From Opitutia bacterium (GTDB lineage Bacteria; Verrucomicrobiota; Verrucomicrobiia; Opitutales; Opitutaceae): DNA of 47,071 bases. Positions 17,099 through 28,559 of this stretch are shown in pieces. A model generated the notes under the pieces. That model was not told the origin of the DNA. It worked only from the letters and a program-made list of their open reading frames with translations, and searched no databases. The translations under genes and the position numbers were made by a program. The first letter of the stretch is position 1. Every line of letters starts with the position of its first letter. Location of the stretch: contig CANHJG010000029.1 in the NCBI GenBank assembly GCA_947461205.1, forward strand, positions 1-47,071, read 5' to 3'.

Positions 17099-18394
17099 TC
17101 AGGCCGCGTCCTGCTTCGGCTCCGACTTGGCGGCCGTGCGCAGCGTGGGTTTGCGCCGCCCGGCGACGACTCCCGCATCGATCACGACCTCGGTCACATC
17201 GTCGCGCTGCGGCAGCTCATACATGACCTCGAGCATGAGATTCTCCATGATCGCCCGCAGTGCGCGCGCGCCGGTCTTCAGCTCGATGGCCTTCACCGCG
17301 ATGGCCTTCACCGCGTCGGGCGTCAACTTCAGCCGCACGCCGTCCATCGCGAAAAGCTTCGAATACTGCTTCACCATGGCGTTCTTCGTGCGCAGGAGAA
17401 TTTTCTCCAGATCCGCGACCTGAAGCTGGTCGAGCACCGACACGACCGGCAGGCGGCCGATGAACTCGGGGATCATGCCGAAGCGGATCAAATCCTCGGG
17501 CGCGAGCGATCGCATCAGCTGCTCGGGCTTCAGCGCCGCCTCGTGTTGGGCCGCGACCGCGGAGAAACCGAGACTGCGCGAACCCAGCCGGCGCTGCACC
17601 AGGGCGTCGAGACCGACAAAGGCGCCGCCGCAGATAAACAGGATGTTGGACGTGTTGATCTGGATGTATTCCTGATTCGGATGCTTCCGGCCACCCTGCG
17701 GCGGGACGTTGCACGTCGTGCCCTCGAGAATCTTCAGCAGCGCCTGCTGCACGCCTTCGCCGGAAACGTCGCGCGTGATGGACACGTTCTCCGTCTTGCG
17801 TCCGATCTTGTCGATTTCGTCGATGTAGATGATGCCGCACTCCGCCTTCTTCACATCGTAGTTCGCCGCCTGCAGGAGCCGGAGGACGACGTTTTCCACG
17901 TCCTCTCCGACGTACCCGGCCTCAGTGAGCGTCGTCGCGTCGGAAATGGCGAACGGCACGTCGAGAATCTTCGCGAGCGTACGGGCGAGGAGCGTTTTGC
18001 CCGAGCCGGTGGGGCCGAGGAGCATGATATTGCTCTTCTCGACCTCGACGTCGTTGAACTCGGGTGAGAGCGCGGCGGAGTCCTTGTGGGACTGGCCGGC
18101 GTCGAACATCAGCCGCTTGTAGTGATTGTAAACCGCCACCGCGAGCACCTTCTTGGCGTGATCCTGACCGATCACGTGTTCATCCAGCGTCCGTTTGATG
18201 TCGGACGGCTTGATCAGGCGGACGGTGGGCTTCGCGTCGACGGCGGGAGCCTTCACTTCGCGGTCGATGATCGTCTTGCAGACGTTGACGCACGAATCGC
18301 AGATGTAGACGCCGGGACCCGCGATGATCTTTTTGACCTCGGCCTGCGACTTGCCGCAGAACGAGCACAGGGTCATGCGCGCGGATTTTGCCAT
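17099..18394 (-). CDS. clpX: ATP-dependent Clp protease, ATP-binding subunit ClpX
   Basis: 431 codons from ATG 18394. The frame is open for 49 more codons upstream, but these overlap the end of clpP and lack similarity; [16 protein letters not shown] is the normal N-terminus. The zinc-binding domain has C10, C13, C32 and C35. The AAA+ module has Walker A GPTGSGKT (about 127-134), Walker [12 protein letters not shown], and arginine-containing sensor regions. The ClpP-docking loop appears as SRSLGFSA, an LGF version of the IGF tripeptide. ClpX hexamers recognise, unfold and thread proteins into ClpP in the cytoplasm. It lies 70 bp after clpP and follows tig, the common tig-clpP-clpX order. Confidence 0.97.
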   Translation of the reverse strand: MAKSARMTLCSFCGKSQAEVKKIIAGPGVYICDSCVNVCKTIIDREVKAPAVDAKPTVRLIKPSDIKRTLDEHVIGQDHAKKVLAVAVYNHYKRLMFDAGQSHKDSAALSPEFNDVEVEKSNIMLLGPTGSGKTLLARTLAKILDVPFAISDATTLTEAGYVGEDVENVVLRLLQAANYDVKKAECGIIYIDEIDKIGRKTENVSITRDVSGEGVQQALLKILEGTTCNVPPQGGRKHPNQEYIQINTSNILFICGGAFVGLDALVQRRLGSRSLGFSAVAAQHEAALKPEQLMRSLAPEDLIRFGMIPEFIGRLPVVSVLDQLQVADLEKILLRTKNAMVKQYSKLFAMDGVRLKLTPDAVKAIAVKAIELKTGARALRAIMENLMLEVMYELPQRDDVTEVVIDAGVVAGRRKPTLRTAAKSEPKQDAA

Positions 18395-18464
18395 AGCGCG
18401 GAGCTTGGGGTTCGCCCGGGACGAGTCGAGGGCGGAGTTTGCTTCGGACGCAACGAACCCGCGC

Positions 18465-19097
18465 TCAGGCGGCGCTCGGCCCGACACCCGGCACCCCGAT
18501 TTTTTGCACGTCGCGGGTGGACTCGACAACGTGGTCAACAATGCCGTAGGCCTTTGCCTCCAGTGCGCTCATGTAATAGTCGCGATCGGAGTCTTTTTCT
18601 ACCTGCTCCGCGGTCTTGCCCGTGTGCTTGGCGATCACCTCGTTGAGGGTCTTGCGCCAACGGAGGATTTCCTTCGCGGCGATGGCGATGTCGGACGCCT
18701 GGCCGCCGGCGCCGCCGCTCGGCTGGTGGATCATGACGCGGCTGTTGGGGAGCGCGAAACGCTTGCCCTTCGAGCCAGCGGCGAGGAGCACGGTGCTCAT
18801 GCTCGCCGCCATGCCCACGCAATACGTCACCACGTCGCACTGCAGGAAATTGATCGTGTCATAGATGGCCATCCCCCCGGTGACGACGCCGCCCGGCGAG
18901 TTGATGTAGAGATGGATGTCCTTCTTCGCATCCTCCATCTGCAGGTAGAGGAGCTGGGCGATCACCAGATTCGCGATCGTGTCGTCGATCGGCGTCCCGA
19001 TGAAGATAATACGGTCCTTCAACAGGCGCGAATAAATGTCCATCGACCGCTCGCCGCGGCCGGTGTTTTCGAGAACGATGGGAACGTAGTAGCTCAC
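18465..19097 (-). CDS. clpP: ATP-dependent Clp protease, proteolytic subunit ClpP
   Basis: 210 codons, starting at GTG 19097. The serine protease triad can be placed: Ser99 in [14 protein letters not shown], His124 in VMIHQPSGG and Asp173 in [12 protein letters not shown]. The oligomerisation and handle region and the INSPGG substrate-strand motif (66-71) are present. Fourteen subunits form the chamber in which substrates delivered by ClpX, or another Clp ATPase, are cut. The gap from the tig stop to this start is 26 bp, and clpX follows 70 bp later, so the three are probably one transcript. No propeptide is evident beyond a short N-terminal extension. Confidence 0.97.
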   Translation of the reverse strand: MSYYVPIVLENTGRGERSMDIYSRLLKDRIIFIGTPIDDTIANLVIAQLLYLQMEDAKKDIHLYINSPGGVVTGGMAIYDTINFLQCDVVTYCVGMAASMSTVLLAAGSKGKRFALPNSRVMIHQPSGGAGGQASDIAIAAKEILRWRKTLNEVIAKHTGKTAEQVEKDSDRDYYMSALEAKAYGIVDHVVESTRDVQKIGVPGVGPSAA

Positions 19098-19123
19098 GGG
19101 TGATGTGGTGGTTTTTCGGCCGA

Positions 19124-20446
19124 TCAGGCCGTCGGCTGGACGGTGGCCACCGTAGCCTTGGACACCAGGAAATCAACCGCCTTGTCGAATATGATGTTCT
19201 GCTGCACCGCACGGAGCTGCTCGCGATCGGTGGTGAGCGTCTTCACCAGCTTTTCGGGCTTCTGCTGCGTGCGCGCGGCCTCGCGGTAGATAAACGCGTC
19301 GATGTCGCCGCTCTCGACCGTGAGCTTTTCCGCCTCAGCGATTTTCGCGAGGATGAGCTGCATCTTCACGCGGTTCGTCGCGGCTTTCTTCGCGCCCTCA
19401 AAGAGCTCCTTCTTGTCCTTCTCAAACTGCTCCTGCGGCACGCCGCGGCGCATGTTTTCCTCAATGAACTGACGGAGCACGCCCTGCGTCTCCGACTCGA
19501 CGAGGGAATCCGGCACCGGGAAATCGACCTTCGCGGCGAGCGCTTCGGTGACTTGGCGGCGCTGCGCGGCCCGGTTCTGATAATCTTTCTGGGCCTTGAG
19601 ATTCGCCCGGACCTGCCCCTCGAGACCGGCGAGGTCGTCGACCTGCTGGGCCTTGAAGAACTCAGCGTCGAGCGCGGGCAACACGCGCTCGCGGATTTCC
19701 TGTACCTCGACCTGGTAGACCGCCGCCTTGCCAGCGAGCGCGGGCACCGCGGGGAACTCCGCCGGGAACGTGATCGCGACGTCCTTCTTGTCGCCCACCT
19801 TCAGGCCGGCGAGCTGCTTGCCGAGGCCGGGAATGACGCCCTCGTTGGTGCCTTCAACTTCTTCCCACGTCTGCGGGACTTTGCCGTAGATCTGCTTGTC
19901 GGGCGCGAGGTCGGCAATCGGCTGACCGTCGACGGTGCCCTCGTAGGCGAGCTTCACATAATCGCTCTTTTGCGCGGGGCGGTCGACCGCCTTAAAATCG
20001 GCTCGCTCGCCGCGGAGACCCTCGATCACGCCGGCCACTTCGGCGTCGGTCGCGTCGGTGGCGGTGATTTCGGTCGGAAGCTGGGTGTAATCAGGCAGCA
20101 CGAACTCGGGCCGGACATCCAGAGTGATCGTGACGGTCGCGGCGGTCCCGACGGCGATGGTCCCCTCCTCGAGATTCACGACATTGAGCACGTCGATTTT
20201 TTCTTTCTCCAGCCCCTCACGATAGGCCTTGCCGACGACCTTCTGCTTGAACTCCTCGGCGATTTCCTTCGCAAAGCGGCGCGCGATCATCGCGGCCGGA
20301 GCTTTGCCGGGACGGAAGCCGGGGAGGCGGGCCTGCTTGGCGAATTCGGCGACCACCGCCTGATGTTCGGCGTCAACCTCGCTCTGGTCGAGCGTGACGA
20401 CGAGGCTTTTGCGCGTGGCGGAGAGACTGTTCTGTTGGACGTTCAC
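19124..20446 (-). CDS. tig: Trigger factor, ribosome-associated chaperone/peptidyl-prolyl isomerase
   Basis: 440 codons from GTG 20446, whose product begins with [18 protein letters not shown] after the initiator, matching the usual trigger-factor start. An alternative GTG at 20488 would add 14 residues. The ribosome-binding signature appears as [14 protein letters not shown] (canonical G-F-R-x-G-K), followed by an FKBP-like domain (about residues 150-240: [32 protein letters not shown]) and a long helical C-terminal chaperone domain. It binds at the polypeptide exit tunnel through ribosomal protein L23 and shields nascent chains. It is the first gene of the tig-clpP-clpX group. Length is close to the 430-450 of typical members. 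Confidence 0.93.
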   Translation of the reverse strand: MNVQQNSLSATRKSLVVTLDQSEVDAEHQAVVAEFAKQARLPGFRPGKAPAAMIARRFAKEIAEEFKQKVVGKAYREGLEKEKIDVLNVVNLEEGTIAVGTAATVTITLDVRPEFVLPDYTQLPTEITATDATDAEVAGVIEGLRGERADFKAVDRPAQKSDYVKLAYEGTVDGQPIADLAPDKQIYGKVPQTWEEVEGTNEGVIPGLGKQLAGLKVGDKKDVAITFPAEFPAVPALAGKAAVYQVEVQEIRERVLPALDAEFFKAQQVDDLAGLEGQVRANLKAQKDYQNRAAQRRQVTEALAAKVDFPVPDSLVESETQGVLRQFIEENMRRGVPQEQFEKDKKELFEGAKKAATNRVKMQLILAKIAEAEKLTVESGDIDAFIYREAARTQQKPEKLVKTLTTDREQLRAVQQNIIFDKAVDFLVSKATVATVQPTA

Positions 20447-20486
20447 GGGAGTGTGGGCAGGCAGGTTTGAGTTGAGAGAATCGGTC

Positions 20487-20514
20487 ACGCTACGTCGCGA
20501 GATGCGTCGGTCAA
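20487..20514 (-). promoter_or_regulatory. Possible sigma-70-type promoter for tig-clpP-clpX
   Basis: On the minus strand TTGACC (20509-20514) is separated by 16 bp from TAGCGT (20487-20492). The -35 box matches five of six consensus bases and the -10 box keeps the key T, A and final T. Transcription would begin near 20480, which is downstream of the GTG at 20488 and so favours the start at 20446 for tig. This is a by-eye match only. Confidence 0.3.
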
Positions 20515-20569
20515 TGCCGGATTCTGCGGGCTTGCGCGGTCGCCCGCTCGGCCGTTTCGTCACGCGCCG

Positions 20570-21217
20570 ATGCCGAGCCTCCGCCAACTGATCGCCGCCC
20601 ACGCGCCCCTGCTCGTCCTCGACGCCGCATCGTCCCGCGTGCAGACGGGTTGGATCGTCAACGCCGAGCCCGGTGGATCGCGCTGGACCAGCTCGGACGA
20701 AGAAACCGGCGTGGGCCTCTTCCGCAGCATCGCCGCACTCGGCATCGAGGTGGGCGAGGCCGGCGCACTCGTGTTCTGCGACGGCCCCGGCTCGGTGCTC
20801 GGCATCCGCACCTGCGCGATGGCGCTGCGAACTTGGACCGTACTCCACCCCCGACCTGTCTTCACGTATTGCAGCCTGGCCGCCGCCGCTCAGGCGCTGG
20901 GCCGGTCCGATGTCAGCGTGATCGCCGACGCCCGGCGCGAGCTCTGGCATCATTTCACGCTCGGCGGCACTCTCCGGCGCGGGCCGGCGACCGAGCTCCG
21001 CGGCGAACTCGTCATGCCGGAGAACTTCCGTCATTGGTCGCAGCCGCCGGCCGGGCTCACACACGTCCCCTACGCGCTCGCGGACCTGCTCCCCCGCGTC
21101 ATGGACGCCGACCTGTTTAACCCCACCGACGCACCGGACGCCTTTCTCCACGAAGAGCCGAATTACGTGACGTGGACGCCCCAGATCCACCGCGCCCCGC
21201 CCCCGCGCGCGACCTGA
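20570..21217 (+). CDS. tsaB: tRNA threonylcarbamoyladenosine biosynthesis protein TsaB-like
   Basis: 215 codons. The N-terminus has LLVLDAASSRVQTGWI, equivalent to the 'I-L-A-I-D-T-S' strand of TsaB and other ASKHA-fold proteins. The second signature, FCDGPGSVLGIRTCAMAL (about 70-87), corresponds to the TsaB 'G-P-G-S-F-T-G-L-R' loop, although T-G is replaced by L-G. The C-terminus EPNYVTWTPQIHRAP is the kind of tail seen in Verrucomicrobial members. TsaB partners TsaD and TsaE in adding threonylcarbamoyl to A37 of ANN-decoding tRNAs in the cytoplasm. It stands alone, divergent from tig (123 bp between starts) and convergent with recJ. The assignment rests on motifs, so a divergent homologue remains possible. 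Confidence 0.72.
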   Translation: MPSLRQLIAAHAPLLVLDAASSRVQTGWIVNAEPGGSRWTSSDEETGVGLFRSIAALGIEVGEAGALVFCDGPGSVLGIRTCAMALRTWTVLHPRPVFTYCSLAAAAQALGRSDVSVIADARRELWHHFTLGGTLRRGPATELRGELVMPENFRHWSQPPAGLTHVPYALADLLPRVMDADLFNPTDAPDAFLHEEPNYVTWTPQIHRAPPPRAT

Positions 21218-21371
21218 GGAAGCACTCGCCCGCCCGGACCCGCCCCGTCGTCGCCCTTGGCGGGTGCGTCGCCCTCCATCCGCGGGCGATCGCAGCTTGC
21301 CTGCCGCCCGCGAAGCACCCGGGCCGCGCCCCCGGCTGGACCATCGCCCGCGCCCCAGGGTGCACGGTGTA

Positions 21372-21412
21372 GGGGTGCCGCCCTCGGCCGCCGAGGGAAG
21401 CAACCGCACCCC
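21372..21412. repeat. Nested two-stem hairpin between tsaB and recJ
   Basis: An outer inverted repeat, GGGGTGC (21372-21378) with GCACCCC (21406-21412), encloses a second perfect one, CCCTCGG (21381-21387) with CCGAGGG (21391-21397) around a CCG loop. The structure lies in the 245-bp gap between two convergent genes and has no T-tract on either side. It could end or protect both transcripts, or be a REP-like element. The rest of the gap, 21218-21462, holds nothing else I recognise. Confidence 0.5.
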
Positions 21413-21462
21413 GTCGCCGGACCCAGCCCCGCGGTCGGGACGCTGGCGCGGCGCCATTCCGC

Positions 21463-23184
21463 TCAGCTCGACGGTCGCCAGTCGATCAGCCCGAGCTGCA
21501 GCAGCTTTCGATTGTTGAAGTGATTCCACTTCAGCTCGACGGCGAAATCCAGCGGCACGCCCAGCGGCGGCTGACGGCCCGCCATCTTCCAAGCGACGCC
21601 ATGCATCCGCCGGCCACGGCCGTCCTCAAAGTGGAAACGGAAGTGATGCTCCTTGAAGATTTCCACCGGCGCGCCCAGCACGACCCCGCGCACCCCAAAC
21701 ACCGGTTCGGGATTTCCTTGGCCGAACGGATGCAGCGAATCCAGTTCGTCCATCAGCCGCTCGTTGATCTGCTCGGGCATCAGCCAGGCCGCCAAATCCA
21801 GCCGTGCCTCGGTGATGTCGCCGCCCGCGTGCGCCCGCACCGCCTCGGCGAACTGGGTCCGAAACGTATCCAAATGAACCTTCGGCAGCGAAATCCCGAC
21901 CGCCATCGGATGGCCGCCCCAGCTCGTGAGACGCTCGCAACAGGTCCCCAGGACCTCGACCAGGTTTACCCCGTCGACGCTGCGCCCGGAGCCCTTGGCC
22001 ATGTCGCCCTCGTTGCCGAGCACGATGCACGGGCGGTTGTATTTCCGCGTCACCCGCCCGGCCACGATTCCGACGACTCCCGGGTGCCAGTCCTCATGAA
22101 ATAGCACGATGCCCGGCAACGCGGAAAATTCCGTCTCAATCAGACGTTCCGCCTCCTCGGTGATGCCCCGCTCGATGTCCTGTCGCTCCCGGTTGAACGT
22201 GTCCAACTGCTCCGCGGTGTCCGTGCAAAACTGTTGGTCGTCGCTGATCAGCAGCTCGACGGAAAGCGCCGCGTCGGCCAGCCGGCCGCTGGCATTGATG
22301 CGCGGCCCGAGCCGAAACGAAATATCCGTCGGCGTGAGTCCTTGCGCCGGCCGCACGCCCGCGACTTCCATCAGGGCCCGCAGCCCCGGCCGGCGGGTGC
22401 CCTGCAAGATCCGCAAACCGTGCCGCGCCAAAATCCGGTTTTCGCCCCGCAAAGGCACGAGGTCGGCCACGGTGCCCAGCGCGACGAGATCCAAGTGGTC
22501 ACGTAACTTGATCTCAAACGCGAGCGGGTTGTTTTCGGTGCGCAGCTGTTTCAACAACCCGTGACAAAGCTTGAACACGAGCCCCACCGTACAGAGGTGG
22601 CGCCACGCCGCGTCGCCATTGGTCTCGTCCGCCTCCACGTGGGGGTTGATCAAAAGGCCGTCGGCCAGCACGCGCTCCCGGGACCGATGATGGTCGATGA
22701 CCATCACGTCGATCCCCTGGGCGCGCAGGTAGGCCGCCTCCTCGTGGGAGTTCGTGCCGCAATCGAGGGCGATGAACAAATGCGGTTTGCCCGCCTCCAG
22801 CGCCCGGTCGATCGCGCTGCGCGACAGGCCGTAGCCGTCCGCCGAGCGCCGCGGCACCACAAACCGCGGGCGGAGCCCAAAGCGGCGGAGGATCATCACG
22901 AGCAATGCCGTGCTGCTCACGCCGTCGACGTCGTAGTCGCCGAGCACGACCACGTCCTCGCGGTTCGCGATCGCCGCCCGCAGCCGGGTCGCACCCGCCT
23001 GCAGATTGCGCAGGAGAAACGGGTCGTTGAGCGACGCGAGCGACGGCTGCAAAAACGCCGCAGCGGACCCGGCATCGCGTTGGCCCGCCCGGTGCAAAAG
23101 CTCCGCCAGGACCCGGCTGACGCCCGCGCCTTGGCTGAGCGCCTCGACCTCTTCGGCCGGTGGCGGCGTATAAGTCCAGCGCAT
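21463..23184 (-). CDS. recJ: Single-stranded-DNA-specific exonuclease RecJ
   Basis: 573 codons from ATG 23184, where MRWTYTPPPAEEVEAL starts; codons upstream of it are not family-like. The DHH phosphoesterase motifs are intact: GDYDVDGVSS (D83 and D85), ALDCGTNSHEE at about 139, VIDHHRSRE (D164-H165-H166), NPHVEADETNG and the ISFRLGPRINASGRLADA block. The DHHA1 domain follows, with AKGSGRSVDGVNLVE and SWGGHPMAVGIS, then an OB-fold domain to the end. RecJ degrades single-stranded DNA 5' to 3' with Mn2+ or Mg2+ and works in recombination and mismatch or base-excision repair. It starts 99 bp after secDF on the same strand, so it may share the yajC-secDF transcript. Confidence 0.96.
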   Translation of the reverse strand: MRWTYTPPPAEEVEALSQGAGVSRVLAELLHRAGQRDAGSAAAFLQPSLASLNDPFLLRNLQAGATRLRAAIANREDVVVLGDYDVDGVSSTALLVMILRRFGLRPRFVVPRRSADGYGLSRSAIDRALEAGKPHLFIALDCGTNSHEEAAYLRAQGIDVMVIDHHRSRERVLADGLLINPHVEADETNGDAAWRHLCTVGLVFKLCHGLLKQLRTENNPLAFEIKLRDHLDLVALGTVADLVPLRGENRILARHGLRILQGTRRPGLRALMEVAGVRPAQGLTPTDISFRLGPRINASGRLADAALSVELLISDDQQFCTDTAEQLDTFNRERQDIERGITEEAERLIETEFSALPGIVLFHEDWHPGVVGIVAGRVTRKYNRPCIVLGNEGDMAKGSGRSVDGVNLVEVLGTCCERLTSWGGHPMAVGISLPKVHLDTFRTQFAEAVRAHAGGDITEARLDLAAWLMPEQINERLMDELDSLHPFGQGNPEPVFGVRGVVLGAPVEIFKEHHFRFHFEDGRGRRMHGVAWKMAGRQPPLGVPLDFAVELKWNHFNNRKLLQLGLIDWRPSS

Positions 23185-23283
23185 GGCGTGGGCTGAGCGG
23201 TGGATGGCGACGTCCGGGCACCGTCGTTCAGACGGGCGCCCGGGCGGCGGCTCCGGAAGGGCGCCGCCCACCCACCTTTCAAC

Positions 23284-25839
23284 TTACTCCGATGCCTTGC
23301 TGGAACCCTGCCACTCGTAGGTCGGGGCGACATCCTGATGCGCCTCGACATGCTTCCGGTCGCCCTTATGCCACCAGTAGAAGACCTGCGCCGCGATGAA
23401 GATTGCAGAGAAGGTCGAGGTCACGATGCCGACGAGGAAAGTGAAGGAAATGTCCGCGAGCACGCCGCCGCCAAAGATGAACAGCGCGAGCGCCGCCAAG
23501 AACGTCGTCGAGGCTGTCATGATCGTGCGGGCGAAGACCTTGTTGATCGCCAGGTTGATGATGTCCCGCAGCGAACCGTTCGGGTTGATCTTGAGCTCCT
23601 CCCGAATGCGGTCGAATACGACGACCGTTTCGTTCATCGAGTAGCCGACGATGCACAGGATCGCCGCGACCATCGGCGCCGAGAATTGGTGACCGAACAG
23701 CACGAAGATGCCGATCGTCATCAGCACGTCGTGGAACGTGGAGAACATGGCGCCGACGCCGAAGCCGAATTCGAAACGGAAGGCGATGTAGAGCAAGATG
23801 ACCAGCATCGAGACGCCAACCGCCTTGAGCGCGTTCCACTCGATCTCCTTGCCGATGGACGCACCGATGTGATTTTCGCCGACCTTTTCGAGGCCGGCCG
23901 CCGGCGCCGCCTTCTGGAGTGCGGCGAGGAGCGCAGCGGATTTGCCCTCGGGCGTCTCCAGCTTGAGCGTCTCGCTGGCGCCGCCGATGGCGCTCACGTA
24001 CGTCACGTTGACCTCGGGCAGGCCGTTCGCCTTCGCGACCTCGCGGATCTTGCCCGTGTCGAGCTTCTGCTTGAAGGAAACGCTCACGACATCACCGCCC
24101 GCGAAATCGATTCCGTAGATGGCGTTGCCTTTGTAAACCACGACCCCCAGGCCGAGCAACACGACGAGCCACGAGCCGATGAAGGCAGGCTTGCCCCACT
24201 TGATGAAGTCCACATCAATATGCTTCAACAGGTGGTTCATCGTAAACTTCTTCATCCAGCCGGACTCGATGAGGAGTTCCATGATGAGGTGGGCCGTCAC
24301 GAGCACAGAGAACAATGTCGAAAGCACGCCGATCGCGAGGGTGACGCCAAAGCCCTTGATCGGCCCGGTGCCGAGCCAGATCATGATCGCACAGATGATC
24401 AGCTGCACGGCGTGGGCATCGAGAATGGTCCAGAGGGCCTTGAAATAACCGCTCTCGTTGGACGCAGCGAGACTCTTGCCCGCGGCCAACTCTTCGCGCA
24501 TGCGCTCAAAGATCAGGATGTTGGCGTCGACCGCCATGCCGATCGTGAGCACGATACCGGCAAGACCGGGGAGAGTCATCGTCGCACCGAAACTGGCCAT
24601 GACGCCGAGAATAATCAGGATGTTGACCGCGAGCGTCGCCACCGCGACGACCCCGCCGGTGGTGTAGAAAGTGATCATGAACGCGGCGACGAGCGCGGTG
24701 CCGATCAGCGAAGCGCGCACGCCGCTGTCGACCGCGTCCTTCGCGAGCGAAGGACCGACCTCATACTGCTCTTTCACAATCAGCGGGAGGTCGAGGGGGT
24801 TGTTAAGGATGTTGGCGAGATTGAGGGCCTCGCGGTCGGACATGTTGCCGCCGCTGATCTGGGCGGACTCGCTGTCGATCTCCTGCTTCACCGTCGGCGC
24901 GGAATAGAGTCGGCCGTCGAGCACAATGGCGAGCCGACCGGTGCGGCCGCCCTGCTGGCCGCCTTCCGCGATCGCCTTCGTCACCTCGGCGAACCGCTTC
25001 CGGCCCTCCTTCGTAAAATTCATCACAACCTCGGGCTTCCCATAAAGATCGGGCCGCGCGCTAGAGTTGGAAATCTTGTCGCCAGACATCTCGGGAATCC
25101 GGCGGACGAACAGCTCTTCGGTGTAGCTCTCGCCGTTGCGCCCCTCGTCGTCGAGCGTGAGGATTTCGTAACCGGCGGGCGTATCGACGCCGGCCCCGGG
25201 GCTGAGCGACGGATGCACAATCCGAAAATCGAGGCGGGCCGGCTTCTTCACGGCATCGAGCACCTCGGGATTGTCCTTGGTATTCAGACCGGGCAGCTGG
25301 ATTTCAATGCGGTTCGTGCCGACGGCGCGGATGATCGGCTCGGCGACGCCAAACGCGTTGATACGCGTGTGGATGATCTCGATGGCCTTCGAGATCTTCT
25401 CCTTCTGGTCCTGCAGGCTGTCGGGCTTCGCGGCCTTCTCATCCACCTCGAGCGTAAAGGCCACGCCACCGTTGAGATCGAGGCCGAGTTGGAGGCGTGC
25501 CTTCGAACGGCGGAGGAGTTCGTTCAGGAGGATGTTGTTGCGCTTCTCGACGTTCTTGAGGGTCGCCTCGAGACGCACCCCCGGAAAATATTGCGAGAGG
25601 TCGATCTTTTCCTCTTTGCCGATCTGTTTCAGGGCGACGAACTCGCTGGAGGCCGTGCCGGCCTTCTTGCGCGCCGCGGCCTTGTCGACGAGTTTCGCGA
25701 AATCGGCGGGCTTGGCGGTCGCTTGGCTCTTCGCAAATTCCGCGAAGGACGGTGCATCTTGCAGGGGGAGGAGCTCCGAAATCCCCCACGCCGCGATGGC
25801 GAGGGAGAAGACGATCTTCCAGAGGTGGCGTTTGAGCAT
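23284..25839 (-). CDS. secDF: Protein translocase SecDF, fused SecD and SecF
   Basis: 851 codons joining SecD and SecF in one chain. The SecD half begins with a membrane helix (about 8-22), has the D1 motif LGLDLNGGVAF (118-128) opening the periplasmic P1 domain, and the membrane motif LTIGMAVDANILIFERMREE. The SecF half starts with a new membrane helix and the matching GIDFAGGDVVSV at about 575, and ends with GYSMNETVVVFDRIREEL in the membrane-domain motif. Twelve membrane segments are expected. SecDF uses the proton gradient to pull proteins out of the SecYEG channel on the periplasmic side. It lies 94 bp after yajC and 99 bp before recJ. Fusion of SecD and SecF is common in Bacteroidetes and also known in Firmicutes. 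Confidence 0.96.
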   Translation of the reverse strand: MLKRHLWKIVFSLAIAAWGISELLPLQDAPSFAEFAKSQATAKPADFAKLVDKAAARKKAGTASSEFVALKQIGKEEKIDLSQYFPGVRLEATLKNVEKRNNILLNELLRRSKARLQLGLDLNGGVAFTLEVDEKAAKPDSLQDQKEKISKAIEIIHTRINAFGVAEPIIRAVGTNRIEIQLPGLNTKDNPEVLDAVKKPARLDFRIVHPSLSPGAGVDTPAGYEILTLDDEGRNGESYTEELFVRRIPEMSGDKISNSSARPDLYGKPEVVMNFTKEGRKRFAEVTKAIAEGGQQGGRTGRLAIVLDGRLYSAPTVKQEIDSESAQISGGNMSDREALNLANILNNPLDLPLIVKEQYEVGPSLAKDAVDSGVRASLIGTALVAAFMITFYTTGGVVAVATLAVNILIILGVMASFGATMTLPGLAGIVLTIGMAVDANILIFERMREELAAGKSLAASNESGYFKALWTILDAHAVQLIICAIMIWLGTGPIKGFGVTLAIGVLSTLFSVLVTAHLIMELLIESGWMKKFTMNHLLKHIDVDFIKWGKPAFIGSWLVVLLGLGVVVYKGNAIYGIDFAGGDVVSVSFKQKLDTGKIREVAKANGLPEVNVTYVSAIGGASETLKLETPEGKSAALLAALQKAAPAAGLEKVGENHIGASIGKEIEWNALKAVGVSMLVILLYIAFRFEFGFGVGAMFSTFHDVLMTIGIFVLFGHQFSAPMVAAILCIVGYSMNETVVVFDRIREELKINPNGSLRDIINLAINKVFARTIMTASTTFLAALALFIFGGGVLADISFTFLVGIVTSTFSAIFIAAQVFYWWHKGDRKHVEAHQDVAPTYEWQGSSKASE

Positions 25840-25933
25840 GGTTCGTTTGGGTTTGTTGAAAAGGGATGGCCCGCCGCATCACGCGACACCCCCGGCCGGT
25901 CCGGCCGGATGGCGCGACACGCCGCGCGAAAAT

Positions 25934-26293
25934 TTATTTCTTCTCCGGCGCGTCCTGCTTCTTCGTGACGGACTGGATGAAGCCTTTACCGACCTCAATC
26001 TTCGTGTTGTCGGCGATGCGGACGACAAAACGGTCGTCCTTCACGTTCGCGATCACGCCGAAGATTCCACCGGTCGTGATGACTTCGTCACCGGATTTTA
26101 ACTCCGCGAGCATTTTCTCGAGGGCCTTCTGCTTTTTGCGCTGCGGCGCGATGAACAAAAAATAAAACCCGCCAGCGATCAGGGCGTAAAAAACCAGAAT
26201 CTGCCACCCCGCACCACCGCCGGGGCTGGCCGCCGGGGCGGCGGTCTGGGCAAGAAATTCGGGAGCGGACATCATTGAAGACATTTTCATCAT
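25934..26293 (-). CDS. yajC: Preprotein translocase subunit YajC
   Basis: 119 codons from ATG 26293; several in-frame ATG codons follow (for example that of MSSMMSAPEF), so the exact start is uncertain. One membrane helix, WQILVFYALIAGGFYFLFIA (about 35-54), is followed by PQRKKQKALEKMLAELKSGD and a small beta-rich cytoplasmic domain (EVITTGGIFGVIANVKDDRF), which is the standard YajC layout. YajC associates with SecDF and YidC around the SecYEG channel in the inner membrane. Its position directly upstream of secDF on the same strand supports the call. It is slightly longer than the E. coli protein because of an Ala/Gly-rich N-terminus. Confidence 0.93.
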   Translation of the reverse strand: MMKMSSMMSAPEFLAQTAAPAASPGGGAGWQILVFYALIAGGFYFLFIAPQRKKQKALEKMLAELKSGDEVITTGGIFGVIANVKDDRFVVRIADNTKIEVGKGFIQSVTKKQDAPEKK

Positions 26294-26327
26294 TGCGTGT
26301 TACGTGATTTGAAAAAAGAAAACATGC

Positions 26328-26357
26328 ATCTAACTAATTACGCACTCTCGAAAGCAA
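26328..26357 (-). promoter_or_regulatory. Possible sigma-70-type promoter for yajC-secDF(-recJ)
   Basis: The 95 bp between yajC and speA are unusually AT-rich for this window. On the minus strand TTGCTT (26352-26357) stands 18 bp from TTAGAT (26328-26333). Transcription would begin about 28 bp upstream of the yajC start. By-eye match only; the same AT-rich stretch probably also holds the speA promoter in the other direction. Confidence 0.3.
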
Positions 26358-26388
26358 GCCATAACTCCCCCGTCTCCCTCGCACCTCG

Positions 26389-28332
<1,944 letters not shown>

Positions 28333-28559
28333 GTTGGGGCGGTCGATCGTCCCCCCCCGGGGCGCCCACGCGCTCCCCTTCCGGGCCCGTCCCGCGCGCT
28401 TCGCCTCGTCCGCCGGGCCGCGCCGGGGCGCCGCCCCGATGCTTGCCGACCCAAGCACCCAGCGGATTGGCCGCCCCGGCCAGCTTCCCGACGCTCCCGT
28501 CGTTCGATTTGTCCCCCGTCAAAACCCCTGACACTCCCCCGCCTCCTCCATACTCGCCT

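Noticed and set aside
23200-25968. 922-codon open frame on the plus strand opposite secDF
   Set aside because: It is antisense to a fully recognisable secDF gene, with low-complexity charged sequence and no family motif. High GC creates such shadow frames.
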